NCBI RefSeq assembly: GCF_016899425.1
Contig: NZ_CP045995.1
Location: forward strand, 1-64,000
DNA from: Burkholderia sp. MS389
GTDB lineage: Bacteria > Pseudomonadota > Gammaproteobacteria > Burkholderiales > Burkholderiaceae
Direction of reading: 5' to 3'
Length of the DNA: 64,000 nt
Positions 41,584-51,651 of this stretch are shown here, piece after piece. A program made the translations under genes and the position numbers. The notes below the pieces were generated by a model. The model was not told where the DNA came from and searched no databases. It saw only the letters and a list, made by a program, of their open reading frames with translations. How positions within the stretch are numbered: position 1 is the stretch's first letter; the number at the start of each line of letters is the position of its first letter.

Positions 41584-42599
41584 TCTGGTTACGCAATCCG
41601 CAGGCCGAAGGCACGGATCTCGGCGTGGGCGTCGAAGGCGACGTCCTGCGCCACGAACGCGTCGCGGCGATCGTCGAGATCGATGCGGCGTACGCGGAGA
41701 TGCGCCGGCAATGCGACGAGGCGCTGGACGCGGCGCGCGCCGAGGCCCGCATGCTGCTCGACGAAGCCCGCGCCCGCGCGGACGAACTCGTCGAGCGCGC
41801 CATGCGCGAGTTCGCGCAAGCGGCCGAGCGCGGCTATGACGACGGTTTGAGGCGGGGGCTGACCGATTGGCACGAACGCGCGGCGGCCGCGCATGCCGAA
41901 GCCTGCCGGCTCGCGCCCGGGCAGCATGACCGGCTGGCCGGGCTGGTGACGCTGGCGGTCGAGCAGATCGTCGCGTCAGTGGAGCCTGAAGCGCTTTTCG
42001 CCCGCGCGGCCGCGACGGTCGAGCGGATCGTCGCCGACGGCAGCCCCGTTCATCTGCGTGTTCATCCGTCGGATCTGGCCGCGGCGAGCGCGGCCTTCGA
42101 CGAAGCGGCCGCGGCGTGGCGCGAGGCCGGGCGCTCCGTGCGGCTGTGCGTGGCGGCCGACGCGACGCTTGCGCCCGGCGCATGCGTCGCCGAAACCGAC
42201 CTGGGCGCGATCGACGCGAGCTTGTCGTTGCACTTGGCGGCGATGCGCGATGCCTTGGCGCGCGCGGTGCGAAGCGTGACGGAGGGCCCATCGCGCGACG
42301 CGCCGGATGCGCGGCCCGGGGATGACGCGCAAGCCGTCGACGTGCAGACCGGTTTCGCGGGCAACGACGAGGTGCCGATCGGCGAGTACGCCGTCGGAGC
42401 CGGCGAGGGCCTGGCGGACCCGGATGCGCGCGCGGACGACGGCGACATCAGCGACATCAGCAACATCGGCGACATCGGCGACATCGGCGACGAAGAAGGT
42501 TGGCAAGACGAGGCCGCGGCCGTGCAAACGGCGGGCGACCTGCGCGACGAGGGGTGGACCGATGCCGCGTATGCCGACGCCGACGCGATGTCCATCTGA
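41577..42599 (+). CDS. hrcL: T3SS ATPase stator HrcL (SctL, HrpB5) with acidic tail
   Basis: This 340-residue protein contains the SctL/FliH fold in its first 235 residues: a helical charged stretch (MRRQCDEALDAARAEARMLL) and a C-terminal domain with VHLRVHPSDL. SctL anchors the ATPase to the sorting platform. About 100 extra residues follow, strongly acidic and containing five near-identical Asp-Ile-Ser/Gly units from a 9-bp repeat at 42442-42486. SctL proteins are normally 200-250 residues, so the tail is unusual. Confidence 0.87.
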   Translation: MVIWLRNPQAEGTDLGVGVEGDVLRHERVAAIVEIDAAYAEMRRQCDEALDAARAEARMLLDEARARADELVERAMREFAQAAERGYDDGLRRGLTDWHERAAAAHAEACRLAPGQHDRLAGLVTLAVEQIVASVEPEALFARAAATVERIVADGSPVHLRVHPSDLAAASAAFDEAAAAWREAGRSVRLCVAADATLAPGACVAETDLGAIDASLSLHLAAMRDALARAVRSVTEGPSRDAPDARPGDDAQAVDVQTGFAGNDEVPIGEYAVGAGEGLADPDARADDGDISDISNIGDIGDIGDEEGWQDEAAAVQTAGDLRDEGWTDAAYADADAMSI

Positions 42600-42650
42600 A
42601 CCGATCTTCGAGCGGCACGTGGAAGAAGACACGACAACGAAAGGAGCGCC

Positions 42651-44042
42651 ATGATCGACAGCGCGGATGGTTTCGAAACCGACGAAGCGAGCGGGGTGCC
42701 CATCGCGCAGCTACGGGACGTACGCGGCTTCTCGGCGCTGATGGATGCGATGGAGCGCGAACTGCGCGCCCGCCCACAACCCGCCGCATGCGGCAAGGTC
42801 CAGGAAGTGATCGGCACGCTCGTACGCGTATCGGGGCTCGATGCGACGCTCGGCGAGCTATGCGAGCTGCGCTCGCCCGAAGGCACGTTGCTGCAGCGTG
42901 CCGAGGTGGTCGGCTTCTCGCGCGACGTCGCGCTGCTCTCGCCGTTCGGCCGGCTCGGCAGCGTGTCGCGGGCGACACGCGTGGTGGGACTCCGGCGTCC
43001 GCTTTCGCTGCGCATCGGCCCCCGCCTGCTCGGCCGCGTGATCGACAGCCTGGGCGAGCCGATCGACGGCAAGGGGCCGCTCGAATGCGACGAGTGGCAG
43101 CCCGTCATCGCCGATCCGCCCGATCCGATGTCGCGGCCCGTCGTCGATACCCCGATGCCGACGGGCGTGCGCGTCGTCGACGGCATGATGACGCTGGCCG
43201 AGGGCCAGCGCATGGGCATCTTCGCGCCGGCCGGCGTCGGCAAGAGTACGTTGATGGGCATGTTCGCGCGCGGGGCGCGCTGCGACGTCAACGTGATCGC
43301 GTTGATCGGGGAGCGCGGCCGCGAAGTGCGCGAATTCTGCGAGCACATTCTCGGGCCCGAGGGAATGGCCCGCTCGGTCGTCGTCTGCGCGACATCGGAC
43401 CGCTCGTCGATCGAGCGCGCGAAGGCCGCTTATGCGGCAACGGCGGTGGCCGAATACTTCCGCGACCGCGGCATGCGTGTGCTGCTGATGATGGATTCGC
43501 TGACGCGCTTTGCGCGCGCACAGCGCGAAATCGGCCTGGCGATGGGCGAGCCGCCGACGCGGCGCGGCTTTCCACCGTCGATCTTCGCGGAGCTGCCGCG
43601 GCTGCTGGAGCGCGCGGGCCGCTCGGAGCATGGTTCGATCACCGCCCTTTATACCGTGCTGGCCGAGGACGAATCGGGCGGCGACCCGATCGCCGAGGAA
43701 GTACGGGGCATTCTCGACGGCCACATGATTCTTTCGCGCGAGATTGCGGCACAGAACCGCTATCCGGCGATTGACGTGCTCGGCAGTCTTTCTCGCGTGA
43801 TGACGCAGGTGGTGCCGCGCGAGCACGTGGCGGCGGCAGGACACGTGCGCCGGCTGATGGCCAAGCACAAGGAGGTCGAATTGCTGCTGCAGGTGGGCGA
43901 GTATCAGAGCGGCACCGATGCGCTTGCCGACGAAGCCATCGCGAAGATCGACGCGATTCGGGATTTCCTCGGCCAACCGACCGATCTGCTCGTCGACCCG
44001 AACGACACGCTCGCGGCCCTCGGCGAGATCGTGCAGTCCTGA
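42651..44042 (+). CDS. hrcN: T3SS ATPase HrcN (SctN)
   Basis: This 463-residue protein is the hexameric export ATPase. Walker A is APAGVGKST (192-200), then [11 protein letters not shown], a Walker B region ([13 protein letters not shown]), and the F1-type signature [15 protein letters not shown]. It strips chaperones and unfolds substrates. It lies 51 bp after hrcL. Confidence 0.95.
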   Translation: MIDSADGFETDEASGVPIAQLRDVRGFSALMDAMERELRARPQPAACGKVQEVIGTLVRVSGLDATLGELCELRSPEGTLLQRAEVVGFSRDVALLSPFGRLGSVSRATRVVGLRRPLSLRIGPRLLGRVIDSLGEPIDGKGPLECDEWQPVIADPPDPMSRPVVDTPMPTGVRVVDGMMTLAEGQRMGIFAPAGVGKSTLMGMFARGARCDVNVIALIGERGREVREFCEHILGPEGMARSVVVCATSDRSSIERAKAAYAATAVAEYFRDRGMRVLLMMDSLTRFARAQREIGLAMGEPPTRRGFPPSIFAELPRLLERAGRSEHGSITALYTVLAEDESGGDPIAEEVRGILDGHMILSREIAAQNRYPAIDVLGSLSRVMTQVVPREHVAAAGHVRRLMAKHKEVELLLQVGEYQSGTDALADEAIAKIDAIRDFLGQPTDLLVDPNDTLAALGEIVQS

Positions 44043-44057
44043 TGCCGGAGGCAAGCG

Positions 44058-44543
44058 ATGAAAGACCGCCGCGTTGCCGCGTTCGAGCGCGTGCTCTCGC
44101 GCCGCCGCCAGCTCGATCGCAAGCTCAATGCGGCGCTCGGCGGCTTGCGCGGCGAGCTGCAGGCGCTCATCGACGCGTTGGAGGAAAGCCGCGCGGCGGT
44201 GCGCGCGCATGCGGCCGGGCTCGCCGCGCACGACGGCAAGATCGACGCGATGCTGGGCAGCGTTTCCTTCCGGGCGGACGCGTATCTGAAGCTGCGCGAA
44301 TTCCGCTCGCACGCGGCCGAGCAGCACGCGATGCTCGAGGCCCGGGCGGCGCAGGCCGGGCAGGCGCTGGCGGCGAAGGAGGCGCAGATCGGCGCGCTGC
44401 GCACGGAGATCCTGCGCAACCGTGCCCGCATCGACATCTACGAGAAGCGGCGCGACACGCTCGTCAAGGCGATCGAGCTCGCGATCGAGGACGCGCAGGA
44501 CGAGGAAACATCGGAGAGCCGCCGGCCCAGCCCGGCGTTTTGA
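44058..44543 (+). CDS. hrpB7: T3SS stalk protein HrpB7 (SctO)
   Basis: This 161-residue protein is an almost continuous helical coiled coil rich in Ala, Arg and Glu (RRRQLDRKLNAALGGLRGELQALIDALEE, then KRRDTLVKAIELAIED), as expected for SctO/FliJ-type stalk proteins that insert into the ATPase ring. It sits between hrcN and hrcT, as in other hrp2 clusters. Confidence 0.85.
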   Translation: MKDRRVAAFERVLSRRRQLDRKLNAALGGLRGELQALIDALEESRAAVRAHAAGLAAHDGKIDAMLGSVSFRADAYLKLREFRSHAAEQHAMLEARAAQAGQALAAKEAQIGALRTEILRNRARIDIYEKRRDTLVKAIELAIEDAQDEETSESRRPSPAF

Positions 44544-44595
44544 AGCGGCGAGCGCGCCCGCAAGCCGCGCATCCATTGAACGACAGGCGACTGAA

Positions 44596-45402
44596 ATGAG
44601 CGAGATTACCTTCGCATCGATCGAATCGAGCCATCAACTGGTCAGGTTTCTGATCGTGCTGGGCCTTTGCAGCGAACGATTGATGGTCCTGATGATGATT
44701 TTTCCGCCGACGTCCGACAACGTCGTGCAAGGCCGCGTGCGCACCGCGCTGGCGCTGCTGTGGGGCAGCTTCATCGCCTACGGGCAACGCGGCCTGCTCG
44801 AGCAAGGGGATGCGACGATGCTCGTGGGCATCGGGTTGAAGGAGGCGCTGATCGGCGTCGGCCTGGGCTTCGCGGCGTCGACGGTGTTCTGGGCCGCCGA
44901 GAGCGTCGGCACGTACGTCGACGATCTGACCGGTTTCAATCAACTGCAGATGCAGAACCCGAGCCAGGGGCAGCAGACGTCGCTGACTTCCACGCTCCTG
45001 AGCCAGTTCGCGATCGCGGCGTTCTGGTGTCTGGGCGGCATGACGTTCCTCCTCGGCGCGATCTACGAATCGTATACCTGGTGGCCGCTGGCGAACCTCA
45101 TGCCGGCCGGGGGATCGGTACTCGAATCGTTCGTGCTGCTGAAGACCGACTCGCTGATGGAAACGGTGGCGAAGCTGGCCACGCCGATGATGCTGATGCT
45201 GCTGCTGATCGATATCGGCTTCGGCTTTACCGGGAAGGTGTCGCAAAAGCTCGATCTGCCGTCGCTGGCGCAGCCCGTGAAAGGCGCGCTCACGATCCTG
45301 ATGCTCGCGCTGATGGCGGCGATTTTCATCGATCAGGTACGCGATCAGCTGTCGCTCGTGGGCATCGCGGCCGAGGCGAGGGCGCTCGCGGGCGGCAAGT
45401 GA
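44596..45402 (+). CDS. hrcT: T3SS export apparatus protein HrcT (SctT)
   Basis: This 268-residue protein has six to seven transmembrane segments and the SctT features WAAESVGTYVDDLTGFNQLQMQNP and LPSLAQPVKGALTILMLALM. SctT caps the export gate with SctR and SctS. The ATG at 44596 is the start; the upstream frame reaches into hrpB7. Confidence 0.92.
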   Translation: MSEITFASIESSHQLVRFLIVLGLCSERLMVLMMIFPPTSDNVVQGRVRTALALLWGSFIAYGQRGLLEQGDATMLVGIGLKEALIGVGLGFAASTVFWAAESVGTYVDDLTGFNQLQMQNPSQGQQTSLTSTLLSQFAIAAFWCLGGMTFLLGAIYESYTWWPLANLMPAGGSVLESFVLLKTDSLMETVAKLATPMMLMLLLIDIGFGFTGKVSQKLDLPSLAQPVKGALTILMLALMAAIFIDQVRDQLSLVGIAAEARALAGGK

Positions 45403-45477
45403 AACGCGCCGAATGCGCGAGCGAGCGCAAGTATGCGTTCGACGATGGCGATTGACGGAAAAAGCCGGGAGAAGAAC

Positions 45478-45867
45478 ATGATCGAGACGTTGAGCGACAA
45501 CGCGATCGTTACGGGGATGATGGACGTGCTGTGGGCCGGTGCGGCGCTGGATACGTTTTCGGACGTTCAGGACCTGCTCGATGCGATGGCGGTGCTGCGT
45601 CCCGGGAACGGCGAAATGCGCGAGGTGCTGGCCTGGTGGCATGTGCGGGCACGCGCGTGGGGCGAGGCGCTGAGCGAATTGCGCCGGGTCGAGCGCGATG
45701 GCGCGCTGTCGTCGCGCGGCATCGCGCTCGCGGCCGTATGTCTTTACGCGCTTGGCGATGCATCGTGGCGTACCTATGCCTACGCGGCGGCGTACCGATC
45801 CGACGACCCGATGGCGACGCGCACCGCCCAGGCGCTGCTATCCGCGCCCGCGATCGGGCGCGGATAG
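45478..45867 (+). CDS. HrpB1/HrpK-family protein at the end of the T3SS operon
   Basis: This 129-residue protein is a third HrpB1/HrpK paralogue: VQDLLDAMAVLRPGNGEMREVLAWWHV near residue 30 and ALGDASWRTYAYAAAY near the C-terminus. It follows hrcT by 75 bp and closes the rightward operon. The Shine-Dalgarno is GGGAGAAGAAC. A separate function from the first-gene HrpB1 is likely, because the two differ in length and much of their sequence. Confidence 0.78.
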   Translation: MIETLSDNAIVTGMMDVLWAGAALDTFSDVQDLLDAMAVLRPGNGEMREVLAWWHVRARAWGEALSELRRVERDGALSSRGIALAAVCLYALGDASWRTYAYAAAYRSDDPMATRTAQALLSAPAIGRG

Positions 45868-45949
45868 CCGCCCGCAAGCTCCCATCGCCGTGTTCGGCCG
45901 CCTTCCCGCCGAAAGAACGGGAGAACGCGCAACATCGCCGCCGCTCATA

Positions 45950-46768
45950 TCACGCGGATTCACCCGCCCCCGCTGGATCGTAGAACAGCGCAAACAATTC
46001 CGACTGCGACCCGACACCGAGCTTTGCATAGATGTGCTTCTTGTGTGCGCGCACGGTCTCGAACGAGATCGACAGTTTCTCCCCGATCGCCCGCGTGGAG
46101 AAGCCGCTCAACGACAGCATCGCCACTTCGGTTTCACGCGTCGTCAATGCGCCGCGTCCGCTCTTTCCGGTCAGCATGCCGAAGCGCGCGTGCGGATCGG
46201 GCGCTTCTGGTTGCCTCGCGCGCGGCGTTTCGTTCACGACGAACGTTTCGAAGCGCAGGCGCTGCTGCATCAACGACAGCACCCAGGGTGTGTAAAGCGT
46301 AAGCAATGCGATCTCGCGCTCGTCGTATTTGCTCGTCTTGCCGAGCGAGAAGCCCAGCGTGTGATCGCGATCGATCACGACGTTGAAATGCACTTCGTCG
46401 CCGACGATGTTCTTCTTGAAGTACCGCTGGTAATACTCGGTCATCCGGAAGTTGTCCGGCGCGACGTCGGCGAGCGTGTAGAAGCCCGACGCCTGCGTTT
46501 CGAACGCGGCGAGATAGAACGGATCGAGCTGGTAGAGCGCGGCCAGATAGTCCTGGAACATCAGGTCGATCTTGCCGTCCGGCATCGCCTGTTCGGCAAG
46601 CACCAGCGGCGCCGCATCGCGCGCGAAGCGCAGCGCGACCCAGTTGTCGAAATCGAGATGCCGCTCGAGTACGCGCGTGAGACGCGCCCAGAAATGCGGG
46701 CCGTCGAGGGCGTCGATGGCCGAGCCAATCTCCCGATGAAAAGCGAGATCTCGCCATTCGAGGTCCAT
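45950..46768 (-). CDS. LuxR-family transcriptional regulator
   Basis: This 272-residue protein has an N-terminal sensor-like region (1-190, no clear autoinducer signature) and a C-terminal LuxR helix-turn-helix (LTTRETEVAMLSLSGFSTRAIGEKLSISFETVRAHKKHIYAKLGV). It diverges from the amidase and permease genes and probably controls them. It lies just past the T3SS operon in convergent orientation, so a link to the T3SS is not implied. Confidence 0.85.
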   Translation of the reverse strand: MDLEWRDLAFHREIGSAIDALDGPHFWARLTRVLERHLDFDNWVALRFARDAAPLVLAEQAMPDGKIDLMFQDYLAALYQLDPFYLAAFETQASGFYTLADVAPDNFRMTEYYQRYFKKNIVGDEVHFNVVIDRDHTLGFSLGKTSKYDEREIALLTLYTPWVLSLMQQRLRFETFVVNETPRARQPEAPDPHARFGMLTGKSGRGALTTRETEVAMLSLSGFSTRAIGEKLSISFETVRAHKKHIYAKLGVGSQSELFALFYDPAGAGESA

Positions 46769-46944
46769 CGTGTGCTCCGGTGAGGGTAACCCTGGCGGGG
46801 AATTTCAGGTCAAAAATAATAACCCGATAATCGGCCTCGATTCGACGGGCGGCGGGCCGTTCGCCGCTTCGCTCGACGCGCGTCGCATGACTCGTGCAAC
46901 GCATACGACATGCCACTGAAAGGCAATTGGAAGGAGAGGGCTTC

Positions 46945-47790
46945 ATGCAGGTAGAACTCGCGCAACTGTCGCTCGTCGACGGAGACGTCGTGCACAACAC
47001 GCGCAAGGTGATCGACACGATCGAGCGCGCCGACGTGGTCGGCGGCACGAAACTGATCGTGTTCCCCGAAACGACGCTGTCGGGTTTCCCGACGCGGGAG
47101 AACGTCGCCGACGTCGCCGAGACGCTCGACGGCCCGCGGCTGGTGGCGGTACGCGATGCGGCACGTCGCAAGGGCGTTGCCGTCGCGGTGGGCCTCGCGG
47201 AGCGCGACGGCGAACGGTTCTACAACACGACGGTACTCGTCGACGAGCGGGGCGACATCGTCCTGCGCTATCGCAAGACCCATCTGTGGGCGTCGGATGT
47301 CGGCGTATTCACGCCGGGCGACCGCTTCGCGACCTGCGTCTGGAACGACCTGACGGTCGGCCTGCTGATCTGCTACGACATCGAATTCCCCGAGACGGCG
47401 CGCGCGGTCGCCGCGCTCGACGCCGATCTGCTGATCGTCACCAACGGCAACATGGACCCGTTCGGGCCCGTCCATCACCGCGCGATCGCGGCACGTGCGA
47501 TGGAGAACCAGATGTTCGCGGTGATGGTGAATCGCTGCGGGCCCGGCGACGACGATCTGACGTTCGCCGGCCTGTCCACGCTGGTCGATCCGTTTGGCGA
47601 GAGCACGATCGAACTCGGCCGGGACGAAGCCGTCGCACCGGCGAGCCTCGATCCGACTCGCCTCGAAGCAAGTCGCGAGCATTACAGCTATCTGCACGAC
47701 GCACGCGTGGCGCTCGGTCTGTCGCCTGTCGAACAGGTTGACGGGAGTCGCGTGCTCACGATCGACGCGGGCCGTCACCGCACCGAGTAG
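46945..47790 (+). CDS. Carbon-nitrogen hydrolase (nitrilase superfamily amidase)
   Basis: This 281-residue protein has the full Glu-Lys-Cys triad of the nitrilase superfamily: Glu in VFPETTLSGFP, Lys in RYRKTHLW and Cys in LLICYDIEFPE. It would hydrolyse a small amide, perhaps an amino-acid or polyamine-derived amide. The permease gene follows 139 bp later in the same direction, and the polyamine theme of the window makes a carbamoyl- or acyl-polyamine substrate possible, but nothing in the sequence fixes it. The ATG follows AAGGAGAGGG. Confidence 0.85.
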   Translation: MQVELAQLSLVDGDVVHNTRKVIDTIERADVVGGTKLIVFPETTLSGFPTRENVADVAETLDGPRLVAVRDAARRKGVAVAVGLAERDGERFYNTTVLVDERGDIVLRYRKTHLWASDVGVFTPGDRFATCVWNDLTVGLLICYDIEFPETARAVAALDADLLIVTNGNMDPFGPVHHRAIAARAMENQMFAVMVNRCGPGDDDLTFAGLSTLVDPFGESTIELGRDEAVAPASLDPTRLEASREHYSYLHDARVALGLSPVEQVDGSRVLTIDAGRHRTE

Positions 47791-47929
47791 CCCGAATCCC
47801 CGGTCCATCCGATGCATGGAGCAGGGCGCGATGCCCGCACATGCCCGGTCGTCCCATTGACATGCCGGAAATGCCTGCCGCACGGCACCCAGGCACTCGC
47901 ATCGGCCCCAGAGGGGCCCAGGAGATCAC

Positions 47930-49270
47930 ATGCAAGCGTCGTCATCCAGTGAACCCGTCCGCCTGAAGCGCACGCTCGGCCTGCCGTCCGTGCTGCTGTT
48001 CGGTCTCGCCTATATGGCGCCGCTGATCGTCTACGGTACCTACGGCGTGCTCGCCAAGGCCAGCGACGATACGGCCGCGCTCGCCTATCTGCTCGCGCTG
48101 ATCGCCATCGCATTCACCGCGCTCAGCTACGGCAAGCTCGCGCGGCTCTATCCGGCCGCCGGCTCGGCCTACACGTACACGCGCAGGACGTTCAACCCGC
48201 ACCTGGGCTTCATGATCGGCTGGGCGACGCTGCTCGATTATTTCTTCCTGCCTATGGTGATCTGGCTGATCGGTGCGGCGTACCTGAACGCGGCATTTCC
48301 GCACGTGCCGACCTGGATCTGGATCGTCGCGTTCATCGTGCTGACGAGCGGATTGAACATCGTCGGCATCGAACTGGCCGCGCGCTTCAATATCGTGCTG
48401 ATGGTCGTGCAACTGGCGATCGTCGCGATGTTCGTCGTGCTGTGCTGGCACTATGCGTCGGCTGCGGCGGGCCCGGGCGGCATCGCGATGGCGGAGCCGT
48501 TCTTCAGGCCGCACGTGCCGTTCGGCGCGACGATGGCAGGCGCCGCGATCGCCGCGTATTCGTATCTCGGCTTCGACGCCGTCTCGACGTTGACCGAGGA
48601 AACGATCGATCCGAAAAAGAACATGCCGCGTGCGATCCTGCTGATTGCGCTGATCGGCGGCGCGATTTTCGTGATCGCGGCGTATACGATGCAGCTCGCG
48701 CATCCCGGCGTCGAATTCAAGGATACGGATTCGGCCGCGTTCGAAGTCGCGAAGATGATCGGCGGCGACCTGTTCGTCACCGTGTTCCTCGCGGGCCTGA
48801 TCCTCGCGCAGTTCGCATCGGGCATCTCCGCGCAAGCGAGCGTCGGGCGGCTGCTGTATGCGATGGGCCGCGACGAAATCCTGCCGAAGCGCATCTTCGG
48901 GTTCATTCATCCGCGCTTCAGGACGCCCGCGATCAATATCGCCCTCGCCGGCGTCGTCGGATTGATCGCGCTGAAGCTGGATGTCGCCACGTCGACGTCG
49001 TTCATCAACTTCGGCGCGTTCCTCGCCTTTACTGCCGTCAATCTTTGCGTGATCCGGCTGTATCTGTCGGACCATCACGGTGAGCGCAGGATCGGGGTAT
49101 TCGGCGGCCTCGTGTTTCCGTTGATCGGCGCGGTGTCCGATATCTGGCTGCTCGTGAGCCTCGAGAAGACGGCGCTCGTGCTCGGCGTCGCATGGTTCGT
49201 GCTCGGGCTCGTGTATCTGTGCTGGATGACGCGGCTGTTTCGCCAGGCGCCGCCGGAAGTGGCGATTTGA
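47930..49270 (+). CDS. APC-family permease, PuuP-like (putrescine-type importer)
   Basis: This 446-residue protein has about 12 transmembrane helices. Along its length it resembles E. coli PuuP: GLAYMAPLIVYGTYG, ISYGKLARLYPAAGSAYTYTRR-type N-terminal motifs, SYLGFDAVSTLTEET, and ASVGRLLYAMGRDEILPKR. PuuP imports putrescine with protons. It follows the amidase gene, suggesting uptake and hydrolysis of the same compound. Good Shine-Dalgarno (GGAGATCAC). Confidence 0.8.
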   Translation: MQASSSSEPVRLKRTLGLPSVLLFGLAYMAPLIVYGTYGVLAKASDDTAALAYLLALIAIAFTALSYGKLARLYPAAGSAYTYTRRTFNPHLGFMIGWATLLDYFFLPMVIWLIGAAYLNAAFPHVPTWIWIVAFIVLTSGLNIVGIELAARFNIVLMVVQLAIVAMFVVLCWHYASAAAGPGGIAMAEPFFRPHVPFGATMAGAAIAAYSYLGFDAVSTLTEETIDPKKNMPRAILLIALIGGAIFVIAAYTMQLAHPGVEFKDTDSAAFEVAKMIGGDLFVTVFLAGLILAQFASGISAQASVGRLLYAMGRDEILPKRIFGFIHPRFRTPAINIALAGVVGLIALKLDVATSTSFINFGAFLAFTAVNLCVIRLYLSDHHGERRIGVFGGLVFPLIGAVSDIWLLVSLEKTALVLGVAWFVLGLVYLCWMTRLFRQAPPEVAI

Positions 49271-49494
49271 ACGACCGATCAGTGACGACGTGATCCGGAA
49301 GCTGGACGGGCGCACCCAATAACCTGCGGCAGGTTGCGCGACCCGGCCGCACGTGGCGGCCGCGGCCGCCGAAACTTGATCGGGAAAAGCACCAGAAGCT
49401 TGCGGAATTTCTTCCGGTTATAGTGGAATCGCTGAAGGTAGACGCGGCGCTGATTGCCGATACCGTTCAGGTAACGACCGTAGACGGGTGCTGT

Positions 49495-49707
49495 ATGAAA
49501 AACATAATCGACAAGACCGCCGGACCGATCTGGGGCGTGGCAGCAGGATTGCTTCTTGCTGGTGCGGGATTGAGCTTGGGTATTTTCCCGGCGGCGCTGC
49601 GCAGCTCGGGCAGCGCAAACGACTTCATGGCGTCCGGCGTCGCGATGCTGGGCATCTTCCTCGTCGTCTATTCCACGCACGAACTGCGAAGAAAGCGCTC
49701 GCACTGA
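49495..49707 (+). CDS. Small two-helix membrane protein, unknown function
   Basis: This 70-residue protein has two hydrophobic segments (WGVAAGLLLAGAGLSLGIF and FMASGVAMLGIFLVVY) and a basic C-terminus (RRKRSH). I do not recognise a family. It stands alone between the permease and Nudix genes; a longer frame from 49423 is less likely. Confidence 0.45.
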   Translation: MKNIIDKTAGPIWGVAAGLLLAGAGLSLGIFPAALRSSGSANDFMASGVAMLGIFLVVYSTHELRRKRSH

Positions 49708-49768
49708 GCGTTCGCGCCCCGCTGATCGCGACACGCGACTCGAGCCGGCCGACGGCGCCGGGCGGGCG

Positions 49769-50194
49769 CTACGCGTTGCGGATTTCGTGGTTGTAGACGA
49801 GTTCGACGATTCGCTTCGTCGGAATACTCGCGCGCAGACGGTCGACGCTGTCGATCGGAAACCACTTGCATTTCTCGATCTCGTTGCTCGCTTGCGGCGT
49901 CTGGTCCGGCCCGACTTCCGCGAAGAACACGTGATGGATCTTCGCGAGTCCGGTGAACTGCATCGAGTACACCAGATCCTGGCCGGTCATGCCGGTTTCC
50001 TCGCCCAATTCGCGATGCGCGGCTTCGAGCGGGGTTTCCCCGCGCTTGATCGTGCCGCCGGGAAGGGCCCAGCGCGACGCCGCGCGCGTGACGAGCAACA
50101 CGCGCGCATCGCGATAGCAGACGACGGTCGCGCGTTCCTTGATCGGAACGGCAGTCGTTTCGGGGGTTTGGTCGGGCGCGAGGGTTTGGGGCAT
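49769..50194 (-). CDS. Nudix hydrolase
   Basis: This 141-residue protein has a complete Nudix box, GGTIKRGETPLEAAHRELGE followed by ETGM, with the metal-binding Glu residues in place. The substrate cannot be named from the sequence. It stands alone. Confidence 0.88.
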   Translation of the reverse strand: MPQTLAPDQTPETTAVPIKERATVVCYRDARVLLVTRAASRWALPGGTIKRGETPLEAAHRELGEETGMTGQDLVYSMQFTGLAKIHHVFFAEVGPDQTPQASNEIEKCKWFPIDSVDRLRASIPTKRIVELVYNHEIRNA

Positions 50195-50262
50195 GCGGTG
50201 ATTCTAACCAGCCGAAATCGATCGGCCAAGGCGCCCTGACCGGGTTTGACGATTGATTGCCG

Positions 50263-51651
50263 TTACTTCCTTTCCGGCAGGAACCAGTTCATCACGAGCG
50301 CGCAGATGCCGCCCGTCGCCACGCCCGATTCCAGCACGTTCTTCAGCGCATGCGGCAGGTTGTTCAGAATGTCCGGCACCTGCGACACGCCGAGGCCGAG
50401 CGCGAGCGACACCGCGATGATCAGCAGCGCGCGGCGATCGAGGTGCACGCCCGCGAGGATGTTGATGCCCGACGCGGCCACGGCGCCGAACATCACCATC
50501 GCCGCACCGCCGAGCACGGGCTCGGGCACGGCCTGCAGCACGCCGGCGACGACCGGGAACAGGCCGAGCACGACGAGCATCGCCGCGATCCAGATGCCGA
50601 CGTGACGGCTCGCGACGCCGGTGATCTGGATCACGCCGTTGTTCTGCGCGAATACCGAGCTCGGGAACGTGTTGAACACGCCGGCCAGCAGCGAGTTCGC
50701 ACCGTTGACGAGCACGCCGCCCTTGATCCGCTGCATCCACACCGGCCCTTCGACCGGCTCGTTCGAGATCTTGCTGGTGGCCGTCACGTCGCCGATCGCT
50801 TCGAGCGACGTGACGAGGTAGATGATCAGCATCGGCACGAACAGCGCCCACGAGAAGCCGATGCCGAAATGCAGCGGCGTCGGCACCTGGAACAGCGCCG
50901 CCTGGTGCATGCCGGTGAAGTCGAGGCGGCCGAGGAACGCGGCCGCGAGGTAGCCGATCGCGAGCGCGATGACGAGCGCGGTGCTGCGCACCCAGACGAC
51001 CGGCACGCGGTTCAGCAGGATGATCGTGCCGAGCACGAGGCCCGACAGCGTCAGGTTCTCGGCGCTCGCAAAGGTGCCCTTGGCCATCGCGCCGTAGCCG
51101 CCGCCCATGCTGATCAGGCCGACCTTGATCAGCGTGAGGCCGATCAGCAGCACGACGATACCGGTGACGAGCGGCGTGATCAGGCGCTTCACGAACGGCA
51201 GGATGCGCGACACGCCCATCTCGATGAACGACCCGGCGATCACGACGCCGAAGATCGCGGCCATCACGGTCTCGACCGGCGTGCCCTGCTTGACCATCAG
51301 GCTGCCGCCGGCGATCAGCGGGCCGACGAAGTTGAAGCTGGTGCCCTGGACGATCAGCAGGCCGGCGCCGAGCGGGCCGAAGCGCTTGCACTGGACGAAG
51401 GTCGCGATGCCGGAAATCACCAGCGACATCGACACGATCAGGGTCGTATCGCGGCTGGACACGCCGAGCGCCTGGCAGATCAGCAGGCCGGGCGTGACGA
51501 TCGGCACGATGATCGCCAGCAGGTGCTGCAGCGCGGCGACGAACGCGACCATCGGCGCCGGCCGGTCGTTCGGGCCGTAGACGAGGTCGCGGGCCGCGTC
51601 TGCGGCGTCGGCGCCGTGGGAGGCGGATGGGGCGGAGGAGGCGGGTTGCAT
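50263..51651 (-). CDS. NCS2-family purine (xanthine/urate-type) permease
   Basis: This 462-residue protein has about 14 transmembrane segments and NCS2 features: ALQHLLAIIVPIVTPGL, FGPLGAGLLIVQGTSFNF and the EAIGDVTATS motif seen in XanP-type xanthine/urate carriers. It would import a purine base with protons. The ATG at 51651 precedes the first conserved segment; longer frames have unusual N-termini. No purine gene lies beside it. Confidence 0.82.
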   Translation of the reverse strand: MQPASSAPSASHGADAADAARDLVYGPNDRPAPMVAFVAALQHLLAIIVPIVTPGLLICQALGVSSRDTTLIVSMSLVISGIATFVQCKRFGPLGAGLLIVQGTSFNFVGPLIAGGSLMVKQGTPVETVMAAIFGVVIAGSFIEMGVSRILPFVKRLITPLVTGIVVLLIGLTLIKVGLISMGGGYGAMAKGTFASAENLTLSGLVLGTIILLNRVPVVWVRSTALVIALAIGYLAAAFLGRLDFTGMHQAALFQVPTPLHFGIGFSWALFVPMLIIYLVTSLEAIGDVTATSKISNEPVEGPVWMQRIKGGVLVNGANSLLAGVFNTFPSSVFAQNNGVIQITGVASRHVGIWIAAMLVVLGLFPVVAGVLQAVPEPVLGGAAMVMFGAVAASGINILAGVHLDRRALLIIAVSLALGLGVSQVPDILNNLPHALKNVLESGVATGGICALVMNWFLPERK

